A DNA stretch of 64,000 bases. It comes from Asticcacaulis solisilvae (lineage in GTDB: Bacteria; Pseudomonadota; Alphaproteobacteria; Caulobacterales; Caulobacteraceae). The position numbers and the translations under genes were made by a program. Position 1 is the first letter of the stretch; every line of letters begins with the position of its first letter. The stretch is from the NCBI RefSeq assembly GCF_017875235.1, contig NZ_JAGGMI010000010.1, positions 124,001 through 188,000 of the forward strand, given 5' to 3'. Below the pieces are notes generated by a model, which worked only from the letters and a program-made list of their open reading frames with translations, was not told the DNA's origin and ran no database searches. Below are positions 8,223 through 17,383 of this stretch, in pieces.

Positions 8223-10556
8223 TTAATCCACCGCTTCGGTCTTGGAACCGGCCTTGTCGACGCCGCCCTTGGTCGAGGGCGTGATGTCGAAGGCGATCTT
8301 GCCATCGACCAGCTTGACCAGGATATGGCCGCCCTTGACCAGCTTGCCGAAGAGGATTTCGTCGGCCAGCGGCTTCTTGATGTTTTCCTGGATGACGCGC
8401 GCCAGCGGACGGGCGCCATACAGTTCGTCGTAGCCGTTTTCCGCCAGCCACTTGCCGGCATCCTCGGTCAGCTCGATCGAGATGTGACGGTCGGCCAGCT
8501 GCATTTCCAGCTGCAGGATGAACTTCTCGACGACCTTCGAGATCACTTCCGGCTTCAGCTGCTTGAACGTCACGATGGCGTCCAGGCGGTTGCGGAATTC
8601 CGGCGTGAACAGGCGCTTGATGGCGGCTTCGTCTTCGCCCTGGACCTTTTCACGGCCAAAGCCGATCGAGTTCTTCTGGTTGTCCGAAGCGCCGGCATTG
8701 GTCGTCAGGATCAGCACGACATTGCGGAAGTCGACCTTCTTGCCCACCGCATCCGTCAGCTGGCCATGGTCCATGACCTGCAGCAGGATGTTGTAGATGT
8801 CCTGGTGCGCCTTTTCAATTTCGTCGAGCAGGACGATAGCGTGCGGTTGCTGGTCGACAGCATCGGTCAGCAGGCCGCCCTGGTCGTGGCCGACATAGCC
8901 CGGAGGCGCGCCGATGAGACGCGAAACCGTGTGGCGTTCCATGTATTCCGACATGTCGAAGCGTAGCAGGTCGATGCCGAGGGTCGATGCCAGTTGCTTG
9001 GCGACTTCCGTCTTGCCGACGCCGGTCGGGCCGGAGAACAGGTAGCAGCCGATCGGCTTTTGCGGATCGCGCAGGCCGGCCCGCGACAGCTTGATGGCGG
9101 TCGACAGTTGCTCGATGGCCTCGTCCTGGCCGAAGACAACCTGTTGCAGGTCGGTCTTCAGGTCACGCAGCGACTGGGTGTCGTCACGCGACACTGACTT
9201 CGACGGCACGCGGGCGATCTTGGAGATGACATATTCGATCTCCTTGGGCCCGATGACCTTCTTCCGCTTCGATTCCGGCAGGACCATCTGCAGCGCACCC
9301 GCTTCGTCGATCACGTCGATCGCCTTGTCCGGCAGCTTGCGGTCGGTGATGTAGCGCGCCGCCAGCTCGACGGCCGTCTTGATGGCGGCGTCGGTGTACT
9401 TCAGGTGGTGGAAGGTCTCATAGTAAGGCTTGAGGCCCTTCAGGATCTTGATGGTGTCGTCGAGCGTCGGCTCGTTGACATCGATCTTCTGGAAGCGGCG
9501 AACGAGCGCGCGGTCCTTTTCGAAGTGCTGGCGGTACTCCTTGTAGGTCGTGGAGCCCATGCAGCGCAGCGTGCCCGCGGCCAGGGCCGGCTTCAGCAGG
9601 TTGGATGCGTCCATAGCCCCGCCCGACGTCGCGCCCGCACCGATGACCGTGTGGATTTCGTCGATGAACAGGACGGCATTGGGGTGCGCTTCCAGTTCCT
9701 TGACGACCTGCTTGACGCGCTCTTCGAAGTCGCCGCGGTAGCGGGTGCCGGCCAGCAGCGTGCCCATGTCCAGCGAGTAGATGGTCGCGCCGGCCAGGAC
9801 TTCCGGAACATCGCCTTCGACGATCTTCTTGGCCAGGCCTTCGGCGATGGCCGTCTTGCCGACGCCCGGATCGCCGACCAGCAGCGGGTTGTTCTTGGTG
9901 CGGCGGCACAGGATCTGGATGGCGCGCTCGACTTCGGCGGCCCGCCCGATCAGCGGGTCGACCTTGCCGTGACGCGACTTCTCATTGAGGTCGACGCAGT
10001 AGGCGGCCAGCGCGTCGGTCGAGCCGGCCTTGCCGCTCTTTTCCTCCGCGCTTCCGCCGGCAGGCGAAGCGCCCTCTTCCGTCGCGCCGCGAACTGGACG
10101 CGGCTCGGAAGCGCCGGGCTTCTTGGCGATGCCGTGGGCGATATAGTTTACCGCGTCGTACCGCGTCATTTCCTGTTCCTGCAGGAAGAAGGCGGCGTGC
10201 GATTCGCGTTCGGAGAAGATGGCGACCAGGACGTTGGCGCCGGTGACCTCGTCGCGGCCCGAGGACTGGACGTGGATGACGGCGCGCTGGATGACGCGCT
10301 GGAAGCCGGCGGTCGGCTTGGCCTCTTCCGAAGAGGGCTCGACCAGCGATTTCAGGTCGGTTTCGATATAGGCGTCAAGCGCTGTGCGCAGCTTGGCCAA
10401 ATCGACATTACAGGCGCTCATGACGGCGGCGGCATCGACATCGTCGATCAGCGCCAGCAGGAGGTGCTCAAGAGTGGCATACTCATGATGATGGGCATTG
10501 GCGTGACCAACCGCGCGATGCAGGGTCTCTTCTAATGCGCTGGAAAAAGATGGCAT
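8223..10556 (-). CDS. clpA: ATP-dependent Clp protease ATP-binding subunit ClpA
   Basis: A 777-residue AAA+ unfoldase that feeds substrates to ClpP and takes N-degron substrates from ClpS. The double ClpN domain covers residues 1-145. A Gly/Ala/Ser-rich linker leads to AAA module 1 (Walker A GDPGVGKT at 228-235, Walker [14 protein letters not shown]). Module 2 has Walker [10 protein letters not shown] near residue 509, then [10 protein letters not shown], and an IGFGR loop that in this family docks on ClpP. The length and two modules without a ClpB middle domain settle ClpA over ClpB. clpS lies 200 bases upstream on the same strand, the classic arrangement. No CIRCE element or clear heat-shock promoter was seen in the gap. 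Confidence 0.96.
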   Translation of the reverse strand: MPSFSSALEETLHRAVGHANAHHHEYATLEHLLLALIDDVDAAAVMSACNVDLAKLRTALDAYIETDLKSLVEPSSEEAKPTAGFQRVIQRAVIHVQSSGRDEVTGANVLVAIFSERESHAAFFLQEQEMTRYDAVNYIAHGIAKKPGASEPRPVRGATEEGASPAGGSAEEKSGKAGSTDALAAYCVDLNEKSRHGKVDPLIGRAAEVERAIQILCRRTKNNPLLVGDPGVGKTAIAEGLAKKIVEGDVPEVLAGATIYSLDMGTLLAGTRYRGDFEERVKQVVKELEAHPNAVLFIDEIHTVIGAGATSGGAMDASNLLKPALAAGTLRCMGSTTYKEYRQHFEKDRALVRRFQKIDVNEPTLDDTIKILKGLKPYYETFHHLKYTDAAIKTAVELAARYITDRKLPDKAIDVIDEAGALQMVLPESKRKKVIGPKEIEYVISKIARVPSKSVSRDDTQSLRDLKTDLQQVVFGQDEAIEQLSTAIKLSRAGLRDPQKPIGCYLFSGPTGVGKTEVAKQLASTLGIDLLRFDMSEYMERHTVSRLIGAPPGYVGHDQGGLLTDAVDQQPHAIVLLDEIEKAHQDIYNILLQVMDHGQLTDAVGKKVDFRNVVLILTTNAGASDNQKNSIGFGREKVQGEDEAAIKRLFTPEFRNRLDAIVTFKQLKPEVISKVVEKFILQLEMQLADRHISIELTEDAGKWLAENGYDELYGARPLARVIQENIKKPLADEILFGKLVKGGHILVKLVDGKIAFDITPSTKGGVDKAGSKTEAVD

Positions 10557-10756
10557 GACGACCTCCTAAACCTCAAGCCTACGGTACTCTATATGGCAAA
10601 AACTCTAACTTACGGTTTAGGTCGGTTTTACCTTGTTCAAACTGAACCCGACCTGAACCTTACCTTCACGATTGCCCTCATCATCCGCCCTATTTCCTGA
10701 CTCAAGAATTAACAAATGCGCTCTGCGGCGTAATTATAGTTAACCCTTTATCCCTG

Positions 10757-11158
10757 TCAGTCCTTCTCCATGGTGCACTGCAGCGGATGCTGGTGCCGGC
10801 GCGCCATGTCAACGACCTGAGCGACCTTGGTCTCGGCGACCTCATAGGTATAGACGCCGCACACACCCACGCCCGTCTGATGGACGTGCAACATGACCCG
10901 CGTCGCATCCTCGCGCGACTTGTTGAAGAAGCGCTCCAGGACGTAGACCACGAACTCCATCGGCGTGTAGTCGTCGTTGAGAATAAGAACGCGATACAGG
11001 GACGGCTTCTGCGGCTTCGGCTTGGCCTCGACCACAGCCAACGGCGCTCCGGCGGGCCGGGTGGTGCCCGCTCCCTTGTCGGCCGCTTCAATGCCTTGCA
11101 AATACGTCTCTTCGTTCAGTTCTTCGGATAGCCAAGCGCGCAACAATCGAAACCTCAT
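10757..11158 (-). CDS. clpS: ATP-dependent Clp protease adaptor ClpS
   Basis: A 133-residue N-recognin adaptor that delivers proteins with N-terminal Leu, Phe, Tyr or Trp to ClpA. The core reads [20 protein letters not shown], with the Asn-Asp pocket residues, then [19 protein letters not shown] and a C-terminal helix. The start at 11158 was chosen because AAGGT lies just upstream; the open frame runs on 38 codons further but that part is unlike the family. The N-terminal 45 residues form a variable extension. It precedes clpA and is transcribed divergently from the cytochrome bd operon. Confidence 0.93.
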   Translation of the reverse strand: MRFRLLRAWLSEELNEETYLQGIEAADKGAGTTRPAGAPLAVVEAKPKPQKPSLYRVLILNDDYTPMEFVVYVLERFFNKSREDATRVMLHVHQTGVGVCGVYTYEVAETKVAQVVDMARRHQHPLQCTMEKD

Positions 11159-11437
11159 CTTACCTTTTCGGCCATCCAGAAGCCCGGCGTCCCGGACACT
11201 TCTATAGATAGGCCGCTGCATGCGAACTGCAAGATAGCCCAAACAGACGCGCTGCAAATAGGAAATCGCCAAACAGGGCGATCACAGTTTTTTATGGCAC
11301 GTGACAGAGTGGTGACGGACCGCGTCATGCCTGCGGCAAGCGGCCGCGCGGCGCGCCGTCACATAGCCCGGATCAAGCCGCGTATTTATTCCTTACTTAT
11401 ATTCCGCAACACCCGTCGCACACGGGGAGCCAATGCC

Positions 11438-12868
11438 ATGCCCGATCTCGATCTCACCGCCGAAATGCTGGCGCGCATCCAGTTCGCCTTTACCGTTTCG
11501 TTTCACTTCCTGTTTCCCGCCTTCACCATCGGCCTTGCCTCGTTCCTGGCCGTGCTTAATGGCCTGTGGCTGTGGAAGAAGGACGATGTTTACCTACGCC
11601 TCTTCAACTTCTGGAAGACCATCTTCGCCGTGACGTTTGGCATGGGCGTCGTCTCCGGCATCGTCATGAGCTACCAGTTCGGCACCAACTGGGGCGCGTT
11701 CTCGGACAAGGCCGGCGCCGTCATCGGCCCGCTCATGGGCTATGAAGTCCTGACGGCCTTTTTCCTTGAGGCCGGCTTCCTGGGGATCATGCTGTTCGGC
11801 CTGAAACGCGTCGGACCGAAACTGCACTTCTTCGCGACCTGTATGGTGGCGGCCGGGACCTTGATGTCGGCCTTCTGGATCCTGGCGGCCAACAGCTGGA
11901 TGCAAACGCCGCAGGGTCACATCCTGACACCGGAAGGCCTGTTCCAACCCAGGAGCTGGGTGGAGATCATTTTCAATCCGTCCTTTCCATATCGCCTGAC
12001 GCATACCGTCATCGCCGCCTACTTGACGACCGCGTTCGCGGTCGGCGGCGTCGGCGCCTGGCACCTGCTGCGCGACAGCGAAAACCGCCAGGCACGCATC
12101 ATGTTTTCCATGGCCATGTGGATGGCGGCCCTGGTCACGCCGGTCCAGATCTTCGTCGGCGACCTGCACGGGCTAAACACGCTAGAGCACCAGCCGGCCA
12201 AGATCGCGGCGATGGAAGGCCATTATGAGACGCACAAGGGTGCGCCGCTGATCCTGTTCGGCATTCCCGACGACAAGGCGGAAAAGACGCACCACGCCAT
12301 CGAAATTCCGAAGCTCGGCTCTCTCATCCTGGCCCACGATCCGGATGCCGAGATCAGGGGGCTCAAGGAATGGAAGCGCGAGGACCGCCCGCCGGCGCTC
12401 ATCCCCTTCTTCGCCTTCCGCGTCATGGTGGGCCTGGGCGTCCTGATGCTGCTGGTCGGGCTGTGGTCGCTGTGGGCGCGCTTCCGCAAGACCCTGTTCA
12501 GCGACCGCTGGCTACTCAAGGCCGCGGTGCTGCTGGGGCCATCCGGCTTCGTTGCCGTCCTGGCCGGCTGGTTCACCACAGAGGTCGGCCGGCAGCCCTA
12601 TACGGTCTATGGCCTGCTCAGGCGTTCGGACAGCCTGTCCAATATCGACGCGCCGGCGGCCGCGGCCTCGCTCATCGCCTTTGTTGTCGTCTACTTCCTC
12701 GTCTTCGGCGCCGGCACCTTCTACATTTTCCGCCTGATGGGCACGACGCCCCGCGACATGGATGAACCGGCCAACGAGCTGGAAAAAGGCCCGATTCGGT
12801 CCGCCGGCATCGCGCCTGGACCGGCGCAAGGCGACAAACCGCATCCGGAGAACCAAGATGGCCATTGA
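11438..12868 (+). CDS. cydA: Cytochrome bd ubiquinol oxidase subunit I (cyanide-insensitive type, short Q-loop)
   Basis: A 476-residue integral membrane subunit that binds hemes b558, b595 and d and oxidises quinol. The N-terminus IQFAFTVSFHFLFPAF includes the heme-ligand His23. GWFTTEVGRQPYTVYG is the conserved CydA/CioA signature near the C-terminus. The total length and the short hydrophilic segment between helices 6 and 7 match the short-Q-loop (CioA) group rather than the E. coli long-loop form. The start at 11438 has GGGGAG ten bases upstream; an ATG-led extension of 48 codons is basic and unlike the family. It overlaps cydB by 11 bases. Confidence 0.93.
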   Translation: MPDLDLTAEMLARIQFAFTVSFHFLFPAFTIGLASFLAVLNGLWLWKKDDVYLRLFNFWKTIFAVTFGMGVVSGIVMSYQFGTNWGAFSDKAGAVIGPLMGYEVLTAFFLEAGFLGIMLFGLKRVGPKLHFFATCMVAAGTLMSAFWILAANSWMQTPQGHILTPEGLFQPRSWVEIIFNPSFPYRLTHTVIAAYLTTAFAVGGVGAWHLLRDSENRQARIMFSMAMWMAALVTPVQIFVGDLHGLNTLEHQPAKIAAMEGHYETHKGAPLILFGIPDDKAEKTHHAIEIPKLGSLILAHDPDAEIRGLKEWKREDRPPALIPFFAFRVMVGLGVLMLLVGLWSLWARFRKTLFSDRWLLKAAVLLGPSGFVAVLAGWFTTEVGRQPYTVYGLLRRSDSLSNIDAPAAAASLIAFVVVYFLVFGAGTFYIFRLMGTTPRDMDEPANELEKGPIRSAGIAPGPAQGDKPHPENQDGH

Positions 12869-13862
12869 TCTACCCACCATCTGGGCGGCGCTGATCGCCT
12901 TTGCCGTCCTGGCCTATGTCGTGCTCGACGGCTTCGACCTGGGTGTCGGCATCCTGTTCTTCGTCTTTCCCGACAAGCATGACCGCGACGTGATGACCAA
13001 TTCGATTGCGCCCGTATGGGACGGCAACGAAACCTGGCTGGTGCTGGGCGGTGGCGGGCTTCTGGCCGTCTTTCCGCTCGCCTACGCCACCGTCATGCCG
13101 GCACTATACGCGCCCATCATCGCCATGCTGCTGGCGCTCGTGTTTCGCGGCGTGGCGTTCGAATTCCGCTTTCGCACCGAACGGTGGCGGCCATTATGGG
13201 ACATGGGTTTCATGCTGGGCTCGACCTTAGCGGCCTTTACGCAAGGCATCGCGCTCGGCGCCCTGATCCAGGGCATCCGCATCGAAGACCGCGCCTACGC
13301 CGGCGGCTGGTGGGACTGGCTGACGCCGTTCAGCCTGACGACGGGCGTCGCGGTTGTCGTCGGCTATACGCTGCTGGGCGCGACCTGGCTGAACCTGAAG
13401 ACGCTGGGTGACGTCCAGGCGCGGGCGCGGAAATGGGCACTGATCACCGCCGTCGGCACTTTAGCCCTGATCGGCGTGGTCAGCCTGTGGACGCCGTTTA
13501 TCAATCGCCTCTATTTCGAGCGTTGGTTCGGCTGGCCGACCGCCTTCTTCTCGGCCTTCGTGCCGTTGCTGCTGACCGGCTGCGCCTTCGCCCTGTGGCA
13601 TGGGCTGAAGACCGACAAGCACCTGCAGCCTTTCCTGGCGGCGCTGGGCCTGTTCGTCCTCAGCTATGTCGGCATCGGTATCAGCTTCTTCCCCTACATT
13701 GTGCCGGGCGCCCTAACCTTTCATCAGGCGGCGGGGCCAGACAAGTCGCTGGGCTTCCTGCTGGTCGGCGCCGCCGTGCTCATCCCCATTATCCTCGCCT
13801 ACACGGCCTATGCCTACTGGGTGTTCCGCGGCAAGATCGACCCGAAAGAGGGCTATCACTGA
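12858..13862 (+). CDS. cydB: Cytochrome bd ubiquinol oxidase subunit II
   Basis: A 334-residue polytopic partner of CydA. It begins MAIDLPTIWAALIAFAVLAYV with the family's VVLDGFDLGVGILF motif, then SIAPVWDGNETWLVLGGGGLLAVFP, both diagnostic of CydB. Eight to nine membrane helices follow. Its start overlaps the cydA end by 11 bases and its TGA overlaps the next start by one base, so all three subunits are translationally coupled. A longer frame open upstream is only cydA sequence in another frame. Confidence 0.94.
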   Translation: MAIDLPTIWAALIAFAVLAYVVLDGFDLGVGILFFVFPDKHDRDVMTNSIAPVWDGNETWLVLGGGGLLAVFPLAYATVMPALYAPIIAMLLALVFRGVAFEFRFRTERWRPLWDMGFMLGSTLAAFTQGIALGALIQGIRIEDRAYAGGWWDWLTPFSLTTGVAVVVGYTLLGATWLNLKTLGDVQARARKWALITAVGTLALIGVVSLWTPFINRLYFERWFGWPTAFFSAFVPLLLTGCAFALWHGLKTDKHLQPFLAALGLFVLSYVGIGISFFPYIVPGALTFHQAAGPDKSLGFLLVGAAVLIPIILAYTAYAYWVFRGKIDPKEGYH

Positions 13863-13960
13863 TGGCGAAGAAGCTTCTGTGGTTTGCCGGGCTGTGGCTG
13901 GCGGGCGTGGCCACCGTCGGCGCGGTCGCTATGGTGATCAAGCTGATGCTCAATCATTAG
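13862..13960 (+). CDS. DUF2474-like small cytochrome bd subunit (CydX-type), 32 residues
   Basis: MAKKLLWFAGLWLAGVATVG is the first part of a 32-residue protein with one membrane helix (about residues 5-27) and the sequence VIKLMLNH at the end. Position, length and the LLWFAGLWLAG-type helix match DUF2474 proteins encoded after cioAB/cydAB. They are thought to stabilise the oxidase in the way CydX does in E. coli. The ATG shares its A with the TGA of cydB (TGATG), which strongly supports translation. It is easy to miss in automatic annotation because of its size. Confidence 0.8.
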   Translation: MAKKLLWFAGLWLAGVATVGAVAMVIKLMLNH

Positions 13961-14019
13961 CTCCTTCCGCTAAGCCCCCCTTCCGTCAGAGCCAAGGAGG
14001 CACAAAATTTAGGCCAATA

Positions 14020-14051
14020 AAAAACCCCGGACCGTATAGTCCGGGGTTTTT
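14020..14051. terminator. Bidirectional terminator between the cyd operon and the phasin gene
   Basis: Perfect 13-base inverted repeat, AAAAACCCCGGAC and its complement, around CGTATA. It offers a T-run on both strands between convergent genes. Confidence 0.9.
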
Positions 14052-14089
14052 CAATTCAGTGTCGAACCGTGATTAACGGCCCAATCTTC

Positions 14090-14527
14090 TTAGCGATAGG
14101 ACTGGAACTTCTCGACGGCGGCGGTGACGCGCGCGTTGATCGGCTTGAAGGTGTCCTTGAACGAGGTCGACAGGGTCTCGGTCAACTGGTTCATTTCAGC
14201 GACATAGGCTTCCATCGACGACTTGGCGTAACGCGACTGCAGTTCGATGACTTCCTGAACGCTCTTGGCGCCTTGCAGGGTCTTGCCGGCAGTGAGGGCT
14301 TCTTCCCAGTTCTTCTTCGCGAAGGCGACGGTCTGCGCGCCGATCGTTTCCGCGCCCTTGGTGGCGGCGGTCAGCGATTCGACGACGGCCTCGACATTGC
14401 CCTTCGACAGCGAGTTGACTTCGTTCAGGGCGCCAAGGGTCTTCTCGATCGAATCCTTGAAAGCCTGGTTGCCGGCCAGCGACATGCGCTCGACCGTATT
14501 CTTGATGGTGTCTTCGCCCGTTTCCAT
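14090..14527 (-). CDS. Phasin family protein
   Basis: A 145-residue, almost entirely helical protein of the Phasin_2 family, whose members coat polyhydroxyalkanoate granules. Seen in the sequence: a start MGAN-less helix set beginning METGEDTIKNTVERM, the central NSLSKGNVEAVVESLTAA and VQEVIELQSRYAKSSMEAY, which is the most conserved phasin motif. The start at 14527 has GGAG eight bases upstream; an in-frame ATG ten codons earlier lacks the family match. No PHA synthase or depolymerase gene lies in this window, so the granule role rests on family knowledge. Confidence 0.85.
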   Translation of the reverse strand: METGEDTIKNTVERMSLAGNQAFKDSIEKTLGALNEVNSLSKGNVEAVVESLTAATKGAETIGAQTVAFAKKNWEEALTAGKTLQGAKSVQEVIELQSRYAKSSMEAYVAEMNQLTETLSTSFKDTFKPINARVTAAVEKFQSYR

Positions 14528-14963
14528 AGCAGAACTCCGGTTTGGTTTTGTTGGCACTAAAAGGTACGCGACCCCCTGTCCTCAACCTCCAGGGAATCTC
14601 GGTAACTTGGTTATCATATATCGCAGGTGCAGCACAGGGTCAAGCTTTTTTGTGCACCGCACAAAACGTTAACATTATCGTGAAGGGAATATTCGCCCCA
14701 TATGGGAGATTCTTATCGCATCGGCGCGCATAGTGATTGTCTGTGGTAGCGCTAGCTCAAGGATCAATGACCTTTTTGTGTCAGGAAACTTGGCAAAGTG
14801 TGAGTGGACGCAATACGGTCACCTTTATATGTTCTTTATGGGGTTTAAGGGTTGCTTAATGACCCGCCGACATTCTGGGTGTAAGGTGACCGGGAAGACG
14901 CAACAAACGCCTTACCGGAGTCCAGAACGGGCAGGCTTTTTGTATGAGTTGAGGACAGCTTTG
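14528..14963. other. 436-base intergenic region with promoters for the phasin and the D,D-carboxypeptidase
   Basis: No convincing gene is seen here. The open frame that enters it from the right lacks codon bias. The region must hold two divergent promoters. It contains one full CtrA-type box at 14845-14859, about 105 bases before the carboxypeptidase start. Confidence 0.6.
14845..14859. promoter_or_regulatory. Candidate CtrA binding site (TTAA-N7-TTAA)
   Basis: TTAAGGGTTGCTTAA matches the CtrA consensus with the exact seven-base spacing. CtrA is the cell-cycle response regulator of Caulobacterales. The site lies upstream of a cell-wall D,D-carboxypeptidase gene, a plausible cell-cycle target. 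Binding is inferred from the motif alone. Confidence 0.6.
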
Positions 14964-16661
14964 ATGGGTAACATCCGGCAGGCGACAGGCGATATCGGGC
15001 AAGGGGAGCATACCGGTAATGGCGCGTCCACGCGCCAGACAGCTTTTGGCATCCGCAATGGTCTGGTGGCCTTCCTGGCGGCCGCCGCGGCGTTGACCGT
15101 TCCCGCAGCCGTTCAGGCACAGAACATTCCTTCCAACAGCAAGTACGCCGCCATCGTCGTCGACGCGCAGTCAGGTGAGGTGCTCTATGCCAACCGTGCC
15201 GATTCCGTCCGTTATCCGGCGTCGCTGACCAAGATCATGACGCTGTACATGGTCTTCGACGCCTTGGCACAGGGCAAGTTGAAGCCGACGGACACGATTA
15301 CCATCAGTCAGAGGGCCGCTTCCCAGTCGCCCGTCAAGGTCTACCTGAAGCCCGGCGACACGATCGACGTCGATACCGCCATGCGCCTGACCGCGCTCTA
15401 TTCCGCCAACGACCTGGCCGTGGCCTTGGCTGAAAAGGTCGGCGGCACGGAAGAGCGCTTCGCCGCTCTGATGACCATTCGCGCACAATCGCTGGGCATG
15501 ACCAATACGCGCTTTACCAATGCCAATGGCTTACCCGACGCCCGTCAACTGTCGTCGGCACGCGACATGGCCATCCTGGCCCGAGCCGTCATGCGTGATT
15601 ATCCGCAGTACTACAGCTACTTCAATGTAGAGAGCATGCAGTATCGCGGACGGACCTACGTCAATCACAATCCGCTCAAGGCCATTCCCGGGGTCGACGG
15701 TCTCAAGACGGGCTTTACCAACGCTTCGGGCTATAACCTCGTCGCCTCGCAGGTGAAGGGCAACCATCGTCTCGTAACGGTCATGCTGGGCGGCGCCAAC
15801 AAGCTGCAGCGCCGCGAACATGTCACCGACTTGATGGAGGTCGGCTTCGACGTCATGGAGCGCCGTGCCCGCGGCGAAGTCATCACCGTTGCCCAGGCCG
15901 AGTTCACGCGCAAGGCGCTGGAACCAAAGATGCCTGACGGCCCGACGCCCTACACGCTGCTGGCCAGCAACAGCAATCCTTTGACGGATTCGCAACTGCG
16001 TGAAGCGCTGGAGGACAGCGAAGAGGCCAATGCGACCGATATCGACGTCCAGCGCGTCAGCGCCATGGTCAAGGCGCCGGACGTGGTCCAGGCCCTGACC
16101 CAGGACGGCCAGTCCGACAATACCGGCCCGCAGCCCTATCTGGCGCTGAAGGCCGCGGTCGCCGCCCCGGCCTATGAGCCGATCCCGCAGGTGGCGCACG
16201 CCACCGAGGAAGCGCCCAAGCCGGTCAAGGTCGTCAACAGGTCGGAAGCCAACAAGGCCGCGGCCATCGAGGCCAACCGCAAGGCGCTCGCCGAAAAGAC
16301 GACGGCCACCAAGACGGCTGACAAGAAGAAGGCTGACGCCAAAACAAAGCTGGCTGCCGCCGACGACGAGGACGACGACAAGAAGTCCGCCAAGGGCAAG
16401 AAGGCCAAGAAGAACGCCAAGGCGCAGTGGGCCGTCCAGGTCGGAGCCTTCAAGGACAAGTCGATGGCTTCGGACTGGGTCAGGAGCGTCAAGATGCGCT
16501 TCGATGACGCCCTGGCCGATGGCACGTCGCAGGTGTCGAAGAATGAAAACGGCTGGTACCGCACGCGCTTCGCGGACCTGACCAAGGAACAGGCGGAAAA
16601 GGCTTGCAAGAGCATGAGCGCCAAGCGCCTGGACTGCATGGTGATCAAGCCCAACGCGTAA
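14964..16661 (+). CDS. D-alanyl-D-alanine carboxypeptidase (S11 family) with C-terminal SPOR domain
   Basis: A 565-residue penicillin-binding protein that trims peptidoglycan stem peptides in the periplasm. After a 35-residue N-terminal part there is a signal helix (GLVAFLAAAAALTVPAA). The S11 domain follows with SLTK (SxxK nucleophile), SAND (SxN) and KTGFT (KTG). A long linker rich in Lys, Ala and Asp leads to a SPOR domain starting WAVQVGAFKDKSMASDW, which binds denuded glycan at division sites. The start at 14964 has GAGGA eight bases before it; the 77 codons open upstream are unlike coding sequence. The CtrA box upstream suggests cell-cycle control. Confidence 0.93.
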   Translation: MGNIRQATGDIGQGEHTGNGASTRQTAFGIRNGLVAFLAAAAALTVPAAVQAQNIPSNSKYAAIVVDAQSGEVLYANRADSVRYPASLTKIMTLYMVFDALAQGKLKPTDTITISQRAASQSPVKVYLKPGDTIDVDTAMRLTALYSANDLAVALAEKVGGTEERFAALMTIRAQSLGMTNTRFTNANGLPDARQLSSARDMAILARAVMRDYPQYYSYFNVESMQYRGRTYVNHNPLKAIPGVDGLKTGFTNASGYNLVASQVKGNHRLVTVMLGGANKLQRREHVTDLMEVGFDVMERRARGEVITVAQAEFTRKALEPKMPDGPTPYTLLASNSNPLTDSQLREALEDSEEANATDIDVQRVSAMVKAPDVVQALTQDGQSDNTGPQPYLALKAAVAAPAYEPIPQVAHATEEAPKPVKVVNRSEANKAAAIEANRKALAEKTTATKTADKKKADAKTKLAAADDEDDDKKSAKGKKAKKNAKAQWAVQVGAFKDKSMASDWVRSVKMRFDDALADGTSQVSKNENGWYRTRFADLTKEQAEKACKSMSAKRLDCMVIKPNA

Positions 16662-16688
16662 AACGTATGGGGTGTGGGGGCTGTGCTC

Positions 16689-16768
16689 CCCCAAAGCCTT
16701 CAAAATCAAAAGAAAAGCCTGGCCCCCAAAAAGGCCAGGCTTTTCTTTTGATTTTGAAGGCTTTGGGG
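16689..16768. terminator. 36-bp perfect inverted repeat acting as a bidirectional terminator
   Basis: Two exactly complementary 36-base arms flank an eight-base loop (CCCAAAAA). Each arm contains AGGCTTTTCTTTTGATTTTG or its complement, so T-rich tracts are offered on both strands. It sits between converging genes, the carboxypeptidase and a secreted protein. The stem is far longer than an intrinsic terminator needs. Confidence 0.85.
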
Positions 16769-16782
16769 AAACCCCGATAGTT

Positions 16783-17331
16783 TTAAGGCGCAGGCATGAC
16801 CACCTTCGCCGTCGCGTCTTCGCGATAGTCAAACCCGCCGACCTCGACCCACTGGCCGTCCTTTTCCACCTTCGACCGCGTCCGGTAAATACCGTCGGTC
16901 CCTAGGACACCCGTCGACTTCAGCGCGGCCAGGCCTTTGACGCCGTGCACCGCCTCCTCCATCTCAAAGGCCACGGGCCCCGTCGGGCGGATCGTGCCGG
17001 TCGTATGGAATCCGCCTGTCGTGAAATAGTGGAAGATGTAGTTGCCGGTGTCCTTGTCGCGGAAGATAAGCGATTCACCGGCATAGGCGCCATTATTGAC
17101 CGAGTGCACGATACGGATCGCATGACCGCCGACCGCCCACTCCCAGCGCTGGATGTCCTCGGCCTTGGCGTCCTTTGTCCCCTGGCCGCGCCAGGTTTTT
17201 CCGACCATAATCGCGAACGGCGCATAGGCCGCCCGGCCACTCATGGCTTCCGGCAAGGGCGCAGGTTGCGCCAATGCCGCCATCGGCACGGACAGGGCAA
17301 TAACGGATGCAAGAACAAGTTCGCGGATCAT
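16783..17331 (-). CDS. Secreted protein of unknown function
   Basis: A 182-residue protein with a cleavable signal peptide, MIRELVLASVIALSVPMAALA, probably cut after ALA. The mature part is beta-rich, with WRGQGTKDAKAEDIQRWEW, GGHAIRIVHSVN, ESLIFRDKDTGNYIFHYFTT and FEMEEAVHGVKGL. This layout recalls small calycin or DUF1579-like beta-barrels, but I could not assign a family with certainty. GGGAGG lies seven bases before the ATG at 17331, which fixes the start. It is a single gene; the mipZ-dnaJ-like pair ends 52 bases upstream on the same strand. Confidence 0.7.
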   Translation of the reverse strand: MIRELVLASVIALSVPMAALAQPAPLPEAMSGRAAYAPFAIMVGKTWRGQGTKDAKAEDIQRWEWAVGGHAIRIVHSVNNGAYAGESLIFRDKDTGNYIFHYFTTGGFHTTGTIRPTGPVAFEMEEAVHGVKGLAALKSTGVLGTDGIYRTRSKVEKDGQWVEVGGFDYREDATAKVVMPAP

Positions 17332-17383
17332 ATCGGCGCCTCCCAGCCATGACAGAACACGCCCGTAAGCACGTCCTGTCAAG

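Noticed and set aside
9405-10535. A 376-codon open frame on the plus strand opposite clpA
   Set aside because: It is fully antisense to the clearly conserved clpA gene and its product looks like a GC-skewed shadow frame with no domain.
10557-10756. CIRCE element or sigma-32 promoter between clpS and clpA
   Set aside because: No TTAGCACTC-N9-GAGTGCTAA and no convincing CTTGAA/CCCCAT pair with correct spacing was found; the best candidate had a wrong -10.
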